Below are positions 13,060 through 22,183 of a stretch of 36,885 bases of DNA, piece after piece. A model generated the notes under the pieces. The model saw only the letters and a list, made by a program, of their open reading frames with translations. It made no database searches and was not told the DNA's origin. This DNA is from a virus. The first letter of the stretch is position 1; every line of letters begins with the position of its first letter. The translations under genes and the position numbers were made by a program. The stretch spans positions 1-36,885 of the IMG/VR virus record IMGVR_UViG_3300047667_000778. One strand, 5' to 3'.

Positions 13060-15211
13060 CGAACTGTCTCGCGTCTTCTAGTTGCGTCTGCTTCTCTTGG
13101 AACTCTGTTACGCTTACAAATATCTTAGCTTGATTCATTAGATTTACCGCTTGAGTTTCGGCCCTTGTTTCTGCACGGGTCGAACTTATAGCCGGTAAAT
13201 TTCCCGCTCCAATAATTCCGTTTGCAAAGTTCCTTTTTCCTAGTTGGAAGTTAGGGCGGTTGCCTACGTTTGATTCCATCTGAGCCAATACAGGAGCGTA
13301 TGCGGTAGTTGCTGCGGCTGTAATCACAGACTCGCCCCTACTTAAATTTGCAGGTATGCTATCGCTTGTTGCTGTTCCTGGCCCGCTTAAACCAATCACA
13401 CCATCGGCAAAGTTTTGAGGCGTCGCGTTAATCTTTGCGATTTGTATAACTCCACTTGCTGCGGCAAGCGCTGCGAAAACAGGCCCTAATATTGGGCCTC
13501 CTTCAGCTAGTGATTTAGATACTGCTTGAGCTGTATTAATACCTACCGCTGCAACTCCTGCTATCTTTTGCAGACCTACATTTTCACCCGCTGCCTCTTT
13601 AGTAAATGCTACTAATTCGTTACCAACTTTTAAGCCAGTATCAAGCTCAGAGTTTTTTAAGCCTTTTACTGCATCTGAACTTTGACCTTCTACGCCTTGC
13701 ACCTTCTTAATATTGGCAATTTTATGATCTGCTATTTTGTTATCTATCTCGATAGTGTTCTGGCCTGCTATCACACGCGCGGCACGTTGCAATTCCATTA
13801 ACTGAAGTTCACGCTCGTAAAGTCTTTGGTCGTATTCGTCGCGGGTTATCTCCTCAGCTATTAAGCGTTCCTTTAAACCTAGAAGATAAAGGTCGTTATT
13901 GCGCTTAATTTGAGCAGCGGCTATTTGATTTTGACGGATCGCGTTTTCCTCGGCAATTCGGATTTCTTCGTCTGCGCGTTCTTGAGTAAACTTTAATCTT
14001 TCGTCCTCATTCTTTTTAGCGTCTGCTACTTTTTTGTTCTCTGCGGTATTTAGTAGGGTGTTTACTTGATTCTGAATCTCTAAGCTTTCCTTAATCCTAT
14101 TTGCTTCTAGTTGATCTTGCTGTCCTTTTAAATCAGCTAATGCTATTTGAGCCTCGTAGTCAGTATCATTTTGAGCTGCGGATAATTCGGCCTGCTTGAT
14201 TTGTTCCTTAAGTATGTTAGCCTCTAGGTCGGTTCTTTTGTTTAAAGACTTAATGGCTTCTTGTGCTGCCTTAGCTCTTTCTTCGTCGGACTTAGTAACA
14301 TCTTGCACTATTGCTTTTTGTTCTGCAAAGGCTCGGTTTAATTTACCTTGAGACTCCGCTAATGCTAATTGCGCTTGCTTAAGTGCTATCTGACTTTTAG
14401 CAAATGCAGCCCCGTCTTTTGCTCCTTCCTTAAGTGCGTCGCCTATTCCTAGCAATGAGTCTAGTGCCTTACCAAAATCAAGGTCAGCTAGTGCTGTTGC
14501 AACGTCTTGAAAGATACCGATCAATCTTTGAAATGCAAAAGATAAAGGCTGTAGTACTTTATTTAAAGCATCCATCCCGCGTTGAGTACTTAGGAAAGCT
14601 TTTACTAACCCAACAATTAGCAAAACAAACGCACCTACTCCTGTAGCTATTAAAGCTAATCTAAATAGTTTCAACCCTTTTACTGCTCCGCCTGTTGCTG
14701 CGGTTACTACGTTCTGCGCTGTAGCAAGTATCTGCTGTTGACGCGAAAATAATCCAGACTGAGTTATTGCGTCCTTCATTCCCTCGGAGTAGTTACCAAC
14801 GTTTCGCCTTGTGTCTCCTGTTGCTTTCTCTAAAGTCTTTAGTTGCTCTGTAAGGTCTTTCTTTTGCTTGGTCAGCTTCTTGCCTGCCTCGGTGTTTTCG
14901 CGTTCTCCTTTGGATAGTTTAGCCCACTGCACGGATGCTTGAGACAACTGTGCGCGCAATTGATCTAAGCTCCCTTCATTGGCTTCTTGTGCTTTTGTGT
15001 TAGCAGTCAGTACACGCTCATTTATACGTATCTCGGTATTTAGCTTTTTAACCTCTAAGGTGTTCTTTGTGTAAGCCTCAGAACTTTTATCAAGTCCTTT
15101 GTTTGCTGTCTTTAGGTTCTCTACCTGACCGCGCATTTTGCCAATTTCAGCAACTGCCTGTTGTATGTCTGATATCGGTATGCTTACATCTAATACTACT
15201 TGTTCTGCCAT
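13043..15211 (-). CDS. Tail tape measure protein, 722 aa
   Basis: A long coiled-coil protein (about residues 15-135, 260-520) with a membrane-like segment at 183-207 (FRLALIATGVGAFVLLIVGL) and a second Ala/Gly-rich hydrophobic region near 545-600, then the PQNFADGVIGLSGPGTATSD segment with GESVITA, which is characteristic of tape-measure C-termini. Longest gene in the window. Tape measures scale at about 0.15 nm per residue, so a tail near 100 nm is expected. Follows the tail-tip genes at 15213-18421. Confidence 0.88.
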   Translation of the reverse strand: MAEQVVLDVSIPISDIQQAVAEIGKMRGQVENLKTANKGLDKSSEAYTKNTLEVKKLNTEIRINERVLTANTKAQEANEGSLDQLRAQLSQASVQWAKLSKGERENTEAGKKLTKQKKDLTEQLKTLEKATGDTRRNVGNYSEGMKDAITQSGLFSRQQQILATAQNVVTAATGGAVKGLKLFRLALIATGVGAFVLLIVGLVKAFLSTQRGMDALNKVLQPLSFAFQRLIGIFQDVATALADLDFGKALDSLLGIGDALKEGAKDGAAFAKSQIALKQAQLALAESQGKLNRAFAEQKAIVQDVTKSDEERAKAAQEAIKSLNKRTDLEANILKEQIKQAELSAAQNDTDYEAQIALADLKGQQDQLEANRIKESLEIQNQVNTLLNTAENKKVADAKKNEDERLKFTQERADEEIRIAEENAIRQNQIAAAQIKRNNDLYLLGLKERLIAEEITRDEYDQRLYERELQLMELQRAARVIAGQNTIEIDNKIADHKIANIKKVQGVEGQSSDAVKGLKNSELDTGLKVGNELVAFTKEAAGENVGLQKIAGVAAVGINTAQAVSKSLAEGGPILGPVFAALAAASGVIQIAKINATPQNFADGVIGLSGPGTATSDSIPANLSRGESVITAAATTAYAPVLAQMESNVGNRPNFQLGKRNFANGIIGAGNLPAISSTRAETRAETQAVNLMNQAKIFVSVTEFQEKQTQLEDARQFANIVE

Positions 15212-15212
15212 T

Positions 15213-17075
15213 TTAGAAGATTCTTAAAAGTTTAAATATTGTGGGGCTTGGTCTGTTTACTTCGTACTCTTTTATCTCTAGAATATACCAGTAGGCATCT
15301 AGCAAGCTGATAGGCGTGTCAAAACTCAAGGCCGCCAGGTCATCGTTGTTTATGGTTATCGGTACTTCTATAATTTTGCACTTATCAAAAGCCGCTAGAA
15401 AGGCTTGATAGTTATCGGTGATGTCTTTACTAAATCCCTCAAAGGTTACGTTTGCCTGTGGTGATGGTAAAGCCTGAGCTGTTACTTGAATTAATAACGA
15501 TGTATCAATAGCGCAATCCACCGCCCTTATTTTTGGGTCAAGATCCGGCACGTTATAAGCTAAAGCATTGTCTGAATATCTAGGAATTAGCAACATTGGC
15601 AACTTAGTCTTAAAGCCCTCAAAGTTTCCTGACCTATAAAACGGGGCCTCATAAAGAATTTTATCTAAATCTAAATTAGTGTCTGCAATCGTAAAGGTTC
15701 CACGGCCTCGGCTTTCTGGTGTTGATGTTGGGTCTATGTCTGAGCCTACTACTTTATAGTCTAAATGATTTCTTTGCGCGTAATCATTGCGACGGTATAA
15801 TCTTTTGATGTCGTTAACGTTTGAAATCTTAGCAGTTAAATCAATTGCCTTGTAGAAGTTAGAGGCAATATCACTGAACCGAATAAAGCCAATTGTTTTA
15901 GCTACGTTATCTACAACTATAAGCGCGTTTTGCTGAATTGCTATGTACTTAAATAAAGTGACAATATCTACATCTGGTAATGTATCTTGTATCGCTATAT
16001 TAGTTCCTGACTGTATGCTTAATTCACCGCTAATCACCTCAAAGGTAGATCCTGCTTTTAAAGTAATTTCAGATGCGGAGCTTAAGTTTCTTAGTACTAT
16101 TGATTTTGTAGTAAAAACCGCAGCATTATCTATTGAGATAGTTATTGTTTGTGAGGCTGTAGTTAATGGTGGAACAGAAATTTCAGCTAAAACATTATTA
16201 TACGTTATGTCATAGAGTTGTAAAACTGCAATACCTAAGCCAGAACCTACGCCTGTTTGATAGCTTACAAATACTTCAATTTCTAAACTACCTTTGCCTA
16301 CAAAATCTAGTGTCGTATAGTCTGGCGTCGCTGCATTTTGCACAAACAAACCAAAGGCATTGCTAGTCTCTATTGAAAACTCCGCTTGATTGCTTGATCC
16401 TGTTAGCTCTTGGTCTACACTTGTTTCTACTTTGCCTTTTATACTTTCGTTATTGGTAAAGTCTTTCTTACTAAAAGGCAAAACCCTAGTCATGTTTGCA
16501 AGGGGTGTATAGACATAACCTAGTTCAGTTGCTATCTTATCAAAAAGGGTTTGAATGTAAACGGCCGGAAACCAGTCAGTGTGCGCTCTAGCTCCAAAAG
16601 TTACGTCTGTCCATCTGCCGTAATTGATATTTGGATAAACCACGCCTGTAGTAGTTTGTCTTCGCGTGTTCACATTTGGAGCCGTCCACGTATGGTTAAG
16701 GCTGCTTAAGTTTATCGTGTTAAGTTTACGGCCTTTTAACTGACTAAAGAATCCAGCACTACTTGAGAAGAACCGGATAGTGTAAAACTCATTGCTTTCT
16801 AGTATCTGAGCATTACCGCTAAACACTTTCAATGCGTCTACATACAAATCAGCGTTAAACAGTTTGTAAGCTTGCGGGGTGTCTGCGTTCACGTCATCCA
16901 ATAGACCTAATGTCTTTTGGTTGTTGCTGGTCTTAGCTATCTTGACTTGATTAGATAAAGATCCTCCACGCTGTACTATGTCATTAAACTTTGCCTCTGA
17001 TAAAGTCAAGCTTATAACCTCAGATGGATTAAATCCGTCTAGCTTGTACTGGCTGTCTAGTATCGCGTAGATCAT
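15213..17075 (-). CDS. Distal tail/tail-tip structural protein, 620 aa
   Basis: MIYAILDSQYKLDGFNPSEV, then LTLSEAKFNDIVQRGGSLSN and further NADTPQAYKLFNADLYVDAL: this is the opening of large tail proteins in Bacteroidetes phages that play the Dit/baseplate role. The centre is beta-rich with repeated galectin- or jelly-roll-like stretches, the end is ...EIKEYEVNRPSPTIFKLLRIF. It stops one base before the tape-measure start and overlaps the 449-aa gene by four bases. Confidence 0.6.
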   Translation of the reverse strand: MIYAILDSQYKLDGFNPSEVISLTLSEAKFNDIVQRGGSLSNQVKIAKTSNNQKTLGLLDDVNADTPQAYKLFNADLYVDALKVFSGNAQILESNEFYTIRFFSSSAGFFSQLKGRKLNTINLSSLNHTWTAPNVNTRRQTTTGVVYPNINYGRWTDVTFGARAHTDWFPAVYIQTLFDKIATELGYVYTPLANMTRVLPFSKKDFTNNESIKGKVETSVDQELTGSSNQAEFSIETSNAFGLFVQNAATPDYTTLDFVGKGSLEIEVFVSYQTGVGSGLGIAVLQLYDITYNNVLAEISVPPLTTASQTITISIDNAAVFTTKSIVLRNLSSASEITLKAGSTFEVISGELSIQSGTNIAIQDTLPDVDIVTLFKYIAIQQNALIVVDNVAKTIGFIRFSDIASNFYKAIDLTAKISNVNDIKRLYRRNDYAQRNHLDYKVVGSDIDPTSTPESRGRGTFTIADTNLDLDKILYEAPFYRSGNFEGFKTKLPMLLIPRYSDNALAYNVPDLDPKIRAVDCAIDTSLLIQVTAQALPSPQANVTFEGFSKDITDNYQAFLAAFDKCKIIEVPITINNDDLAALSFDTPISLLDAYWYILEIKEYEVNRPSPTIFKLLRIF

Positions 17076-18421
17076 TTACCCTCGTTTATACGTGTTAAAA
17101 TCTTACTCTTGATTAAGTCTATGGAGAACCTATTAGAAGTTGATAAGAACGGCTTAAGGTTCTTGTCATTAGATTGCCCGTTTGTTAAGTTGTACTGTGT
17201 GTAGGTCGTACTTACTACCTCAAAAATTTGCATGGTTAGAAATATCTGATTAAGATAATCAAATATGGTTTCACTTTCTGGAGGAGCTATTAATGATACA
17301 ACCTCTTGCTGATTGCTATAATTTATCGACCTTATCAAGTCATCCGATTGAGTGAAGGTAGGACTACCGCCATCCACACTGGTCACGCTTTGTAAGTTAA
17401 ACTCATAATAAACCCATCCGCCTTTAGGGTGCCAGAATAAGAACAGTCTACCATTGCAGCAAGTTCTAACTGATAGGCTCGCGGTAGCTGTTAAAGTAAT
17501 AGTATAATCAAAAGCAGATCCTCCGTCATCAAAAACAAATTCTAATTGATAGTCACCCGCTGCTTCGGGTGTAATCACTACCCCTGTAATAGTTTGCCCT
17601 GAGTCTTCAGTGATTAAGCTATACCAGCTACCAGCGGGCGTTGGCGTGATAGTAGTATCAGCATCAGTAATTGAGGTTTGGAAGTTTATAGTGTAACTCT
17701 TACCCTCGTATCCTGTCATTGCTAAAACAGCATCTTGATTAATAGTCTGAGTAAATACAGATTCTAGAGCGACTACATACTTTCCAGATACTATTGAGCT
17801 TATTAACTGCCTACACCCTTTGTAAGCTATTGTTAATTGTGGTGTAGTTCCCTCTGTATGTTTAAAAGCGTTAACAGGTGTTTTGCTCCCTACCGTATTT
17901 GGGTAGACTGAAACCTTTGTATTATTTGCAAATCCCGCGTTTATATCTGGATCGCTTAAGAAGTCAAGCCTACCAATTGCGGCTTGGTTTGCGTTTATCC
18001 GGTAAAGTCCGTTTAAGTCAGCGCGAAGATTTAAGCCGTAGGTCTTTATCGGTTGTGCTGTTTCTCCTGTGTAGCCTGTCTCAATCGAAAAAGCCACGTC
18101 CGAAACAATGCGAACATTTCCAGATGTTGGATAGCTTGCGGAGTACGGAACGTTTACAGTTACCAATCCACCGCCTGTGGTTGCTGTAACTACTGCCACG
18201 CTCGTTTCAATGTTATCTTGGTTGTCTAGTATGGATAGATAAACAAAACCCGCGTCATCGGCTTCTGCTGCACCCGTTGCCCCGATGTCAACCTGAAGAA
18301 GTCCACCGTTATTTGTTACTGCTCCAATGGCGTATTGGTTTGCTATCTCATAAAGTAAAGCGTCTTTTTCATACGCTGCTTCGTTTGCGCTTGGTTCGGT
18401 AATGTATAGATAAGTAGGCAT
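17072..18421 (-). CDS. Minor tail protein with Ig-like/FCCH-like beta domains, 449 aa
   Basis: Entirely beta-rich: LLQVDIGATGAAEADDAGFV and VVTATTGGGLVTVNVPYSAS near the N-terminus, TTITPTPAGSWYSLITEDSG and YQLEFVFDDGGSAFDYTITL in the middle, and a C-terminal domain with GRLFLFWHPKGGWVYYEFNL. The composition and position between the tail-completion gene and the tail-tip gene indicate a structural tail component. No catalytic motif seen. Overlaps both neighbours (one and four bases). Confidence 0.55.
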   Translation of the reverse strand: MPTYLYITEPSANEAAYEKDALLYEIANQYAIGAVTNNGGLLQVDIGATGAAEADDAGFVYLSILDNQDNIETSVAVVTATTGGGLVTVNVPYSASYPTSGNVRIVSDVAFSIETGYTGETAQPIKTYGLNLRADLNGLYRINANQAAIGRLDFLSDPDINAGFANNTKVSVYPNTVGSKTPVNAFKHTEGTTPQLTIAYKGCRQLISSIVSGKYVVALESVFTQTINQDAVLAMTGYEGKSYTINFQTSITDADTTITPTPAGSWYSLITEDSGQTITGVVITPEAAGDYQLEFVFDDGGSAFDYTITLTATASLSVRTCCNGRLFLFWHPKGGWVYYEFNLQSVTSVDGGSPTFTQSDDLIRSINYSNQQEVVSLIAPPESETIFDYLNQIFLTMQIFEVVSTTYTQYNLTNGQSNDKNLKPFLSTSNRFSIDLIKSKILTRINEGK

Positions 18422-18915
18422 TATATGTTTGCTAGTATTGCGTTAAAATATCTCTTTAAATCTGACTCCAATGGTTTAATAAAGTTCTCAAAAATCCATG
18501 CATCAGTTTGTACTTCGCTAATTATACCAGTATCACCCCCTTGTCTAAATACTAAGCTTCCCTCATTACCTATCTTTCTAGCTATTAAGTAAGCTAAGGA
18601 CTTTTGAGAAATGTCATCCGGATTAATTCCGCGCTGTTGTATCCATTTTAAAATAGGTTCTGTGGGTGGTGGTTTACCTGGGCCTCTACCATTTTCTAAA
18701 GTCATTAGGTAATTAAACGACCTGTTCGGCATGTCGGAATAGATCTGCACCCTATCCTCTGCTACCCATCTATACTTTAAAGATAATGCAGCCTCGCCCG
18801 TGTTATTCATAGGGCCGTAGCTAGTCGGTGCTTTGTCTCGGATATTACTTTGAAGCTGTGAGATTGTGTTTAACGCACCTTGCCTAAAAGCTAATTGATC
18901 TTTTAAACTGAACAT
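18421..18915 (-). CDS. HK97 gp10-like tail completion protein, 164 aa
   Basis: MFSLKDQLAFRQGALNTISQ, SNIRDKAPTSYGPMNNTGEA, then NYLMTLENGRGPGKPPPTEP and ILKWIQQRGI, a pattern typical of gp10-like neck/tail completion proteins where a surface loop with G-R-G-P-G precedes a helix. I start at the ATG at 18915 (13-nt overlap with the upstream gene); an ATG at 18948 would add 11 residues and a 46-nt overlap. It probably joins tail to connector. Confidence 0.6.
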   Translation of the reverse strand: MFSLKDQLAFRQGALNTISQLQSNIRDKAPTSYGPMNNTGEAALSLKYRWVAEDRVQIYSDMPNRSFNYLMTLENGRGPGKPPPTEPILKWIQQRGINPDDISQKSLAYLIARKIGNEGSLVFRQGGDTGIISEVQTDAWIFENFIKPLESDLKRYFNAILANI

Positions 18916-19343
18916 GGCACGACTACAGTTATGGAAGCCGTAACCCATACACCAGAGTTTGTATCTGCTCCGCGTTTATAAAGAGGTGTCTTCTTAATTC
19001 CGTTCATCCACATATTATTGCCCTCTACCGCGTTATAAAACTCAGCAAGTATTACATTGGCTATGTCATCGCAAGCGGCTGTAATGGCATTCTGTGCAGG
19101 TGCTACGCTATCAAATGTATCTAAGCGCCCAACATAGAAACCAAAGTTCTCAGTCGTCTCTGTGACTCCCTCGATTTCATTCGGTACTAGTGAATAGTTA
19201 GCATAAATAGCAAATATGTCCTGCCCTTGGTTAAGTTCTTGCTGCGCTACTTGGTCAGGTGTGCCGATAATTTGCAACATGGCTGGATATTGTGCCGTGA
19301 CTATTGTGGTTAACGCTGTATTAATTCGGCTAAAGCTGCTCAT
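18903..19343 (-). CDS. Probable tail terminator protein, 146 aa
   Basis: An alpha/beta protein: helix SFSRINTALTTIVTAQYPAM, strand FAIYANYSLVPNEI, FYVGRLDTFDSVAP, helix QNAITAACDDIANVILAEFY and a final strand pair ending VTASITVVVPCSV. This matches the layout of tail terminator proteins (gpU-like), which cap the tail tube. Assigned from fold pattern and the pairing with the gp10-like gene; sequence-level evidence is weak. Confidence 0.5.
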   Translation of the reverse strand: MSSFSRINTALTTIVTAQYPAMLQIIGTPDQVAQQELNQGQDIFAIYANYSLVPNEIEGVTETTENFGFYVGRLDTFDSVAPAQNAITAACDDIANVILAEFYNAVEGNNMWMNGIKKTPLYKRGADTNSGVWVTASITVVVPCSV

Positions 19344-19349
19344 CTTTTC

Positions 19350-20018
19350 TTATTTGGCTTGCAATTTACGCAAATTATCGCTATAACGGTTTCTTTCGTT
19401 TTGGTAAATGTATTCTTGCATTACCCATCCGACCGGCTCCTTCTCTATTTCACTAGGTAAACGCCCAAACTTTGCCGCTATGGTTTCAAGAATAGGATAA
19501 ACTCCGAATGCTTGAAGCCTATCAATGCCCGCTAGCTCTTCCATGTCGGTAGGCCCTTGTTTATCACCTTCTAAATCAAACATACTCCACTGCTCTAAGA
19601 ACAGTTTCATGCCGTCTAAAGCCTTAGCTCCTGCTTCTAGGTAGTGCTTATCAAGTTCTTTAATCTTAGCGATATGATACAGTACTATGCCGAGTTCGTC
19701 TAAGTGTTCAGCGGTGATTGCTCTGGCTGTTTCAAACTCAGCAAACGTCCAATCTTGCGAGATCCATTTAAGCGTATCAGTCACCTCTAATCGGTTCGGT
19801 ACTAGCTCAGGTATCTCCTCAATAAAGCTGCATATCTCGTAAATGGCTAAGTAAACCTCTGCCGATAGTTTAATCTCTGGAAGGTCGCACAGAATATGTA
19901 CGCGCTTTCGTATCTCGTTTGGTTTGGTAGCTGATAACTGGTCTAGCTTCTTAGGTGTTAAATCTTTCCATCGTTGTGGAACGTAAAATAAAAAGCCTCC
20001 TAATCTGATTCTTTGCAT
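19350..20018 (-). CDS. Conserved late protein, possibly tail assembly chaperone, 222 aa
   Basis: MQRIRLGGFLFYVPQRWKDL, then helical segments with DLPEIKLSAEVYLAIYEICS, HLDELGIVLYHIAKIKELDK and GVYPILETIAAKFGRLPSEI, ending in a charged helix (YIYQNERNRYSDNLRKLQAK). The A-x-K-F-G-x-x-P-S...EPV.WV pattern recalls tail assembly chaperones, but there is no overlapping frameshift product and the tape measure is four genes away. It directly follows the large terminase gene. Confidence 0.4.
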   Translation of the reverse strand: MQRIRLGGFLFYVPQRWKDLTPKKLDQLSATKPNEIRKRVHILCDLPEIKLSAEVYLAIYEICSFIEEIPELVPNRLEVTDTLKWISQDWTFAEFETARAITAEHLDELGIVLYHIAKIKELDKHYLEAGAKALDGMKLFLEQWSMFDLEGDKQGPTDMEELAGIDRLQAFGVYPILETIAAKFGRLPSEIEKEPVGWVMQEYIYQNERNRYSDNLRKLQAK

Positions 20019-20028
20019 ATCGTTATTT

Positions 20029-21282
20029 TTATAGTCTTCTGCTTTTGTGTCTTGGTATTATACCGCTTGAGCTTGTACCCTGGTTTGTGTTGCTCAGTAT
20101 TAAATCAGTCACGCCCCATACTAAAGCGTCTACTCTGTCGGGGCTGTATCTTGTGTTTAATGGGTTCCAGCTGTTCATCTGTTGTTCTAGTTTAGAATAG
20201 TAGCCAACGTGCTTAACCTTGCCCTGTTCGTACATAGAGTAAACAGGTTCTGCCCGAGCGTGCTTGCCTTTAGTTGCTCGCACTAACTTAACTCTCTGCA
20301 TTGGGTCAACGGTTTTAATATTGCTCGCTACCATGTCGCCCCCTTGGTTTGATTCCGCAATATAATAATCACATGAATACTCCTCAAATGCTTGCCTTGC
20401 TACTTGCGCCCACTCATTAGGTGTGTAGACTCCGCTGTAATCTGATAGCAGATAAACCACTTGCGATGAACTCATGCCTAATACTACAATGCCCGTTTCG
20501 TCACTGTTCTTAGTTGCTGTAATTGCGGGATCTATTGCTACTACTTTACGAATAAGCGCAGGCGGCATGTCTACCCTGTTTGCTTCAATTAGTGCAGCGT
20601 TCCATAATAGCCCTTCTTCAGTATCTATCCATGTACCCAAAAACAAATGCTCAAACCTTGCAATGTTTACCGCTTTAGTTCTATCTGCTTGCTCTATAAA
20701 ACTCTTGCTTAGGTTATCTAAGTTATGCAGGTAGGTTGTATGTATGTATGTCGTATCGCTTCGTGCGTTCTCAGGGCTGAACTTCTTAAATAACATATGC
20801 TCCCTATCGCTTGGGTTCATTATTACTATCACTCTGTTAGGCGTGTTCTTTGTTCTTACTGATAAATCGATCCTATCGAATACGTCCTCATCGTGCATCT
20901 CTTCGCCCTCATCAAGTACCCATGTTGTCACCCCTTGAATAGATTTTAGGTTTGCTGTAGCTGTCCCCTGCCCTGTCTTGATGCCTTTAAATACTATTCG
21001 GCTACCTGTGGTCTTGTGTATTATTTCGTTTTGCGTTATCTCGAAATGATCCATAATTCCGAGCAGTTCAAGCTTCTCTAAGAACTCAGGAATAATTGAA
21101 ATGTGAGCAGATACCATTGTCCAACGTGTGAACAGTATTACATGCCCTGCTTCATAAAGTAGGTTAACCAAAAAAAGAGCGACATGAAACGACTTAGCCG
21201 ATCCACGCCCTCCAGTAATGAAAAAGTATCTAGTTTTAGGCGGGTTGTTAAATAATGGTTTGTACTCCTTAATTAGTTTCAC
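20029..21282 (-). CDS. terL: Terminase large subunit, 417 aa
   Basis: The packaging motor. ATPase: Walker A GGRGSAKS at 24-31, Walker B WVLDEGEEM at 121-129, C-motif region IVIMNPSDR at 152-160. RNase H-like nuclease: D251 in VVAIDPAIT, E310 in IAESNQGGD, and D385 in SPDRVDALVWG. Length and motif order are normal. Overlaps terS by four bases. The PBSX/SPP1-like domain spacing fits headful packaging, which would agree with a circularly permuted genome; this last point is inference. Confidence 0.95.
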   Translation of the reverse strand: MKLIKEYKPLFNNPPKTRYFFITGGRGSAKSFHVALFLVNLLYEAGHVILFTRWTMVSAHISIIPEFLEKLELLGIMDHFEITQNEIIHKTTGSRIVFKGIKTGQGTATANLKSIQGVTTWVLDEGEEMHDEDVFDRIDLSVRTKNTPNRVIVIMNPSDREHMLFKKFSPENARSDTTYIHTTYLHNLDNLSKSFIEQADRTKAVNIARFEHLFLGTWIDTEEGLLWNAALIEANRVDMPPALIRKVVAIDPAITATKNSDETGIVVLGMSSSQVVYLLSDYSGVYTPNEWAQVARQAFEEYSCDYYIAESNQGGDMVASNIKTVDPMQRVKLVRATKGKHARAEPVYSMYEQGKVKHVGYYSKLEQQMNSWNPLNTRYSPDRVDALVWGVTDLILSNTNQGTSSSGIIPRHKSRRL

Positions 21283-21674
21283 TTAGTCCAATCTATCGGG
21301 GCCTTTAAAGATTCCCCATTAGTCGTTATGTCTACCGCTTTACTATCCCCAAACATCTTAGGGTAGTACTTTGCCGCTTTCCATTTCAAGGTCTGCATCA
21401 TTACATTAGCTACGTCTGGTTTTATTGTCCCATCGTGAACTTCCTTCATAATATTATCTATCTGTTCATCTACAGATTCGGCTTTATCCTGAATAGATCC
21501 TATGTACAGGGCCGATAATTCAATATGCTCTTGTTTCCATATCCTAAAAGTTGACCATACTGGGTACTTATCTTGAGAGGATAAAACGGCTTTAATGTTT
21601 TTTCCGTCTGCTACTTCATTGCAAATCTCTTTGCATATTTCAAAATCGTAAGTACTTGGTCTTCCTGCTGGCAT
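21279..21674 (-). CDS. terS: Terminase small subunit, 131 aa
   Basis: An N-terminal helix-turn-helix region (MPAGRPSTYDFEICKEICNE, KNIKAVLSSQDKYPVWSTFR), then a central helix (ELSALYIGSIQDKAESVDEQ) and DVANVMMQTLKWKAAKYYPK near the C-terminus, the latter typical of phage small terminases (KxxWxAxKxxPKxFGD). It recognises packaging sites and recruits TerL. It is the first late gene, next to the promoter at 21679-21709. Confidence 0.9.
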   Translation of the reverse strand: MPAGRPSTYDFEICKEICNEVADGKNIKAVLSSQDKYPVWSTFRIWKQEHIELSALYIGSIQDKAESVDEQIDNIMKEVHDGTIKPDVANVMMQTLKWKAAKYYPKMFGDSKAVDITTNGESLKAPIDWTK

Positions 21675-21678
21675 AAGG

Positions 21679-21709
21679 CAAATATACTGAATTATAGATT
21701 AATCAACAA
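21679..21709 (-). promoter_or_regulatory. Late promoter in front of terS, probably leaderless
   Basis: Minus strand: TTG at 21707-21709 (a second TTG at 21704-21706), spacer of 20 (or 17) nt, TATATTTG at 21679-21686, an exact TAnnTTTG match. With the usual distance of 4-7 nt to the start site, transcription would begin at about 21674-21672, i.e. at the terS ATG. It partly overlaps the end of the gene at 21699-21968. Its -7 (TATATTTGC) is identical to that of the small RNA at 29071-29078. Confidence 0.75.
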
Positions 21710-21968
21710 ACACATGCCATGCCCTTCCGTCGCTCATTACAACGCTGTCGAGGTGGCTTCCTTGATGTATGCCTGATTTATTTATTGGTTCACCCGCCCC
21801 AATTACGCTAATTCTATATGTATAGATGTTTGAGTCATTTAAATTCATTAAGAACCATACAAACAAATAACCATTTTGCTCTGCTACTTTTAGAAATCCA
21901 TTAAAGCCTTTTATTCTTAACGTTTGCTCATCGGTGATTTCTAATTTATGTTTGTCTATTGTTTTCAT
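21699..21968 (-). CDS. DUF7352-like phage protein, 89 aa
   Basis: MKTIDKHKLEITDEQTLRIK followed by GFLKVAEQNGYLFVWFLMNL, YRISVIGAGEPI, and a final GRAWHVFVD. The order 'K.L.ITDEQ ... V..QNG...W ... I.V.G.G.P ... WHVF' is that of a small phage family known as DUF7352, of unknown function. It is the last gene of the small-gene block, and its 3' end overlaps the late promoter. Confidence 0.7.
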   Translation of the reverse strand: MKTIDKHKLEITDEQTLRIKGFNGFLKVAEQNGYLFVWFLMNLNDSNIYTYRISVIGAGEPINKSGIHQGSHLDSVVMSDGRAWHVFVD

Positions 21969-22180
21969 TTTGTTATACGTTTAAAAGATAGTTGGTAAAC
22001 CTGCTTTGTTTTAAAGTCCATTACTTCACATTCGAAACCCGTCTCTAAACCTAGAGATTTAAACAAAGCAATACAATGAACACCTGTTAATTTAGTAAAT
22101 CCCGATATGACTTCGCTTTTCTCTTTTTCTGTCATACCCTGCATTGGTAATGTAGATATCTTAATTTTTTTATCTTTCAT
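21965..22180 (-). CDS. Hypothetical protein, 71 aa
   Basis: A Lys-rich N-terminus (MKDKKIKISTLPMQGM), a helix (TEKEKSEVISGFTKLTG) and strands ending VYQLSFKRITK. No recognised domain. Four-base overlap with the DUF7352-like gene. Confidence 0.6.
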   Translation of the reverse strand: MKDKKIKISTLPMQGMTEKEKSEVISGFTKLTGVHCIALFKSLGLETGFECEVMDFKTKQVYQLSFKRITK

Positions 22181-22183
22181 CTC

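Noticed and set aside
19350-20018. Programmed frameshift in a tail assembly chaperone gene
   Set aside because: No overlapping second frame follows this gene and no slippery sequence was seen near its stop.
20029-21282. Prophage signs (integrase, attachment site, CI-like repressor)
   Set aside because: None found anywhere in the window; the short inverted and direct repeats have other explanations.
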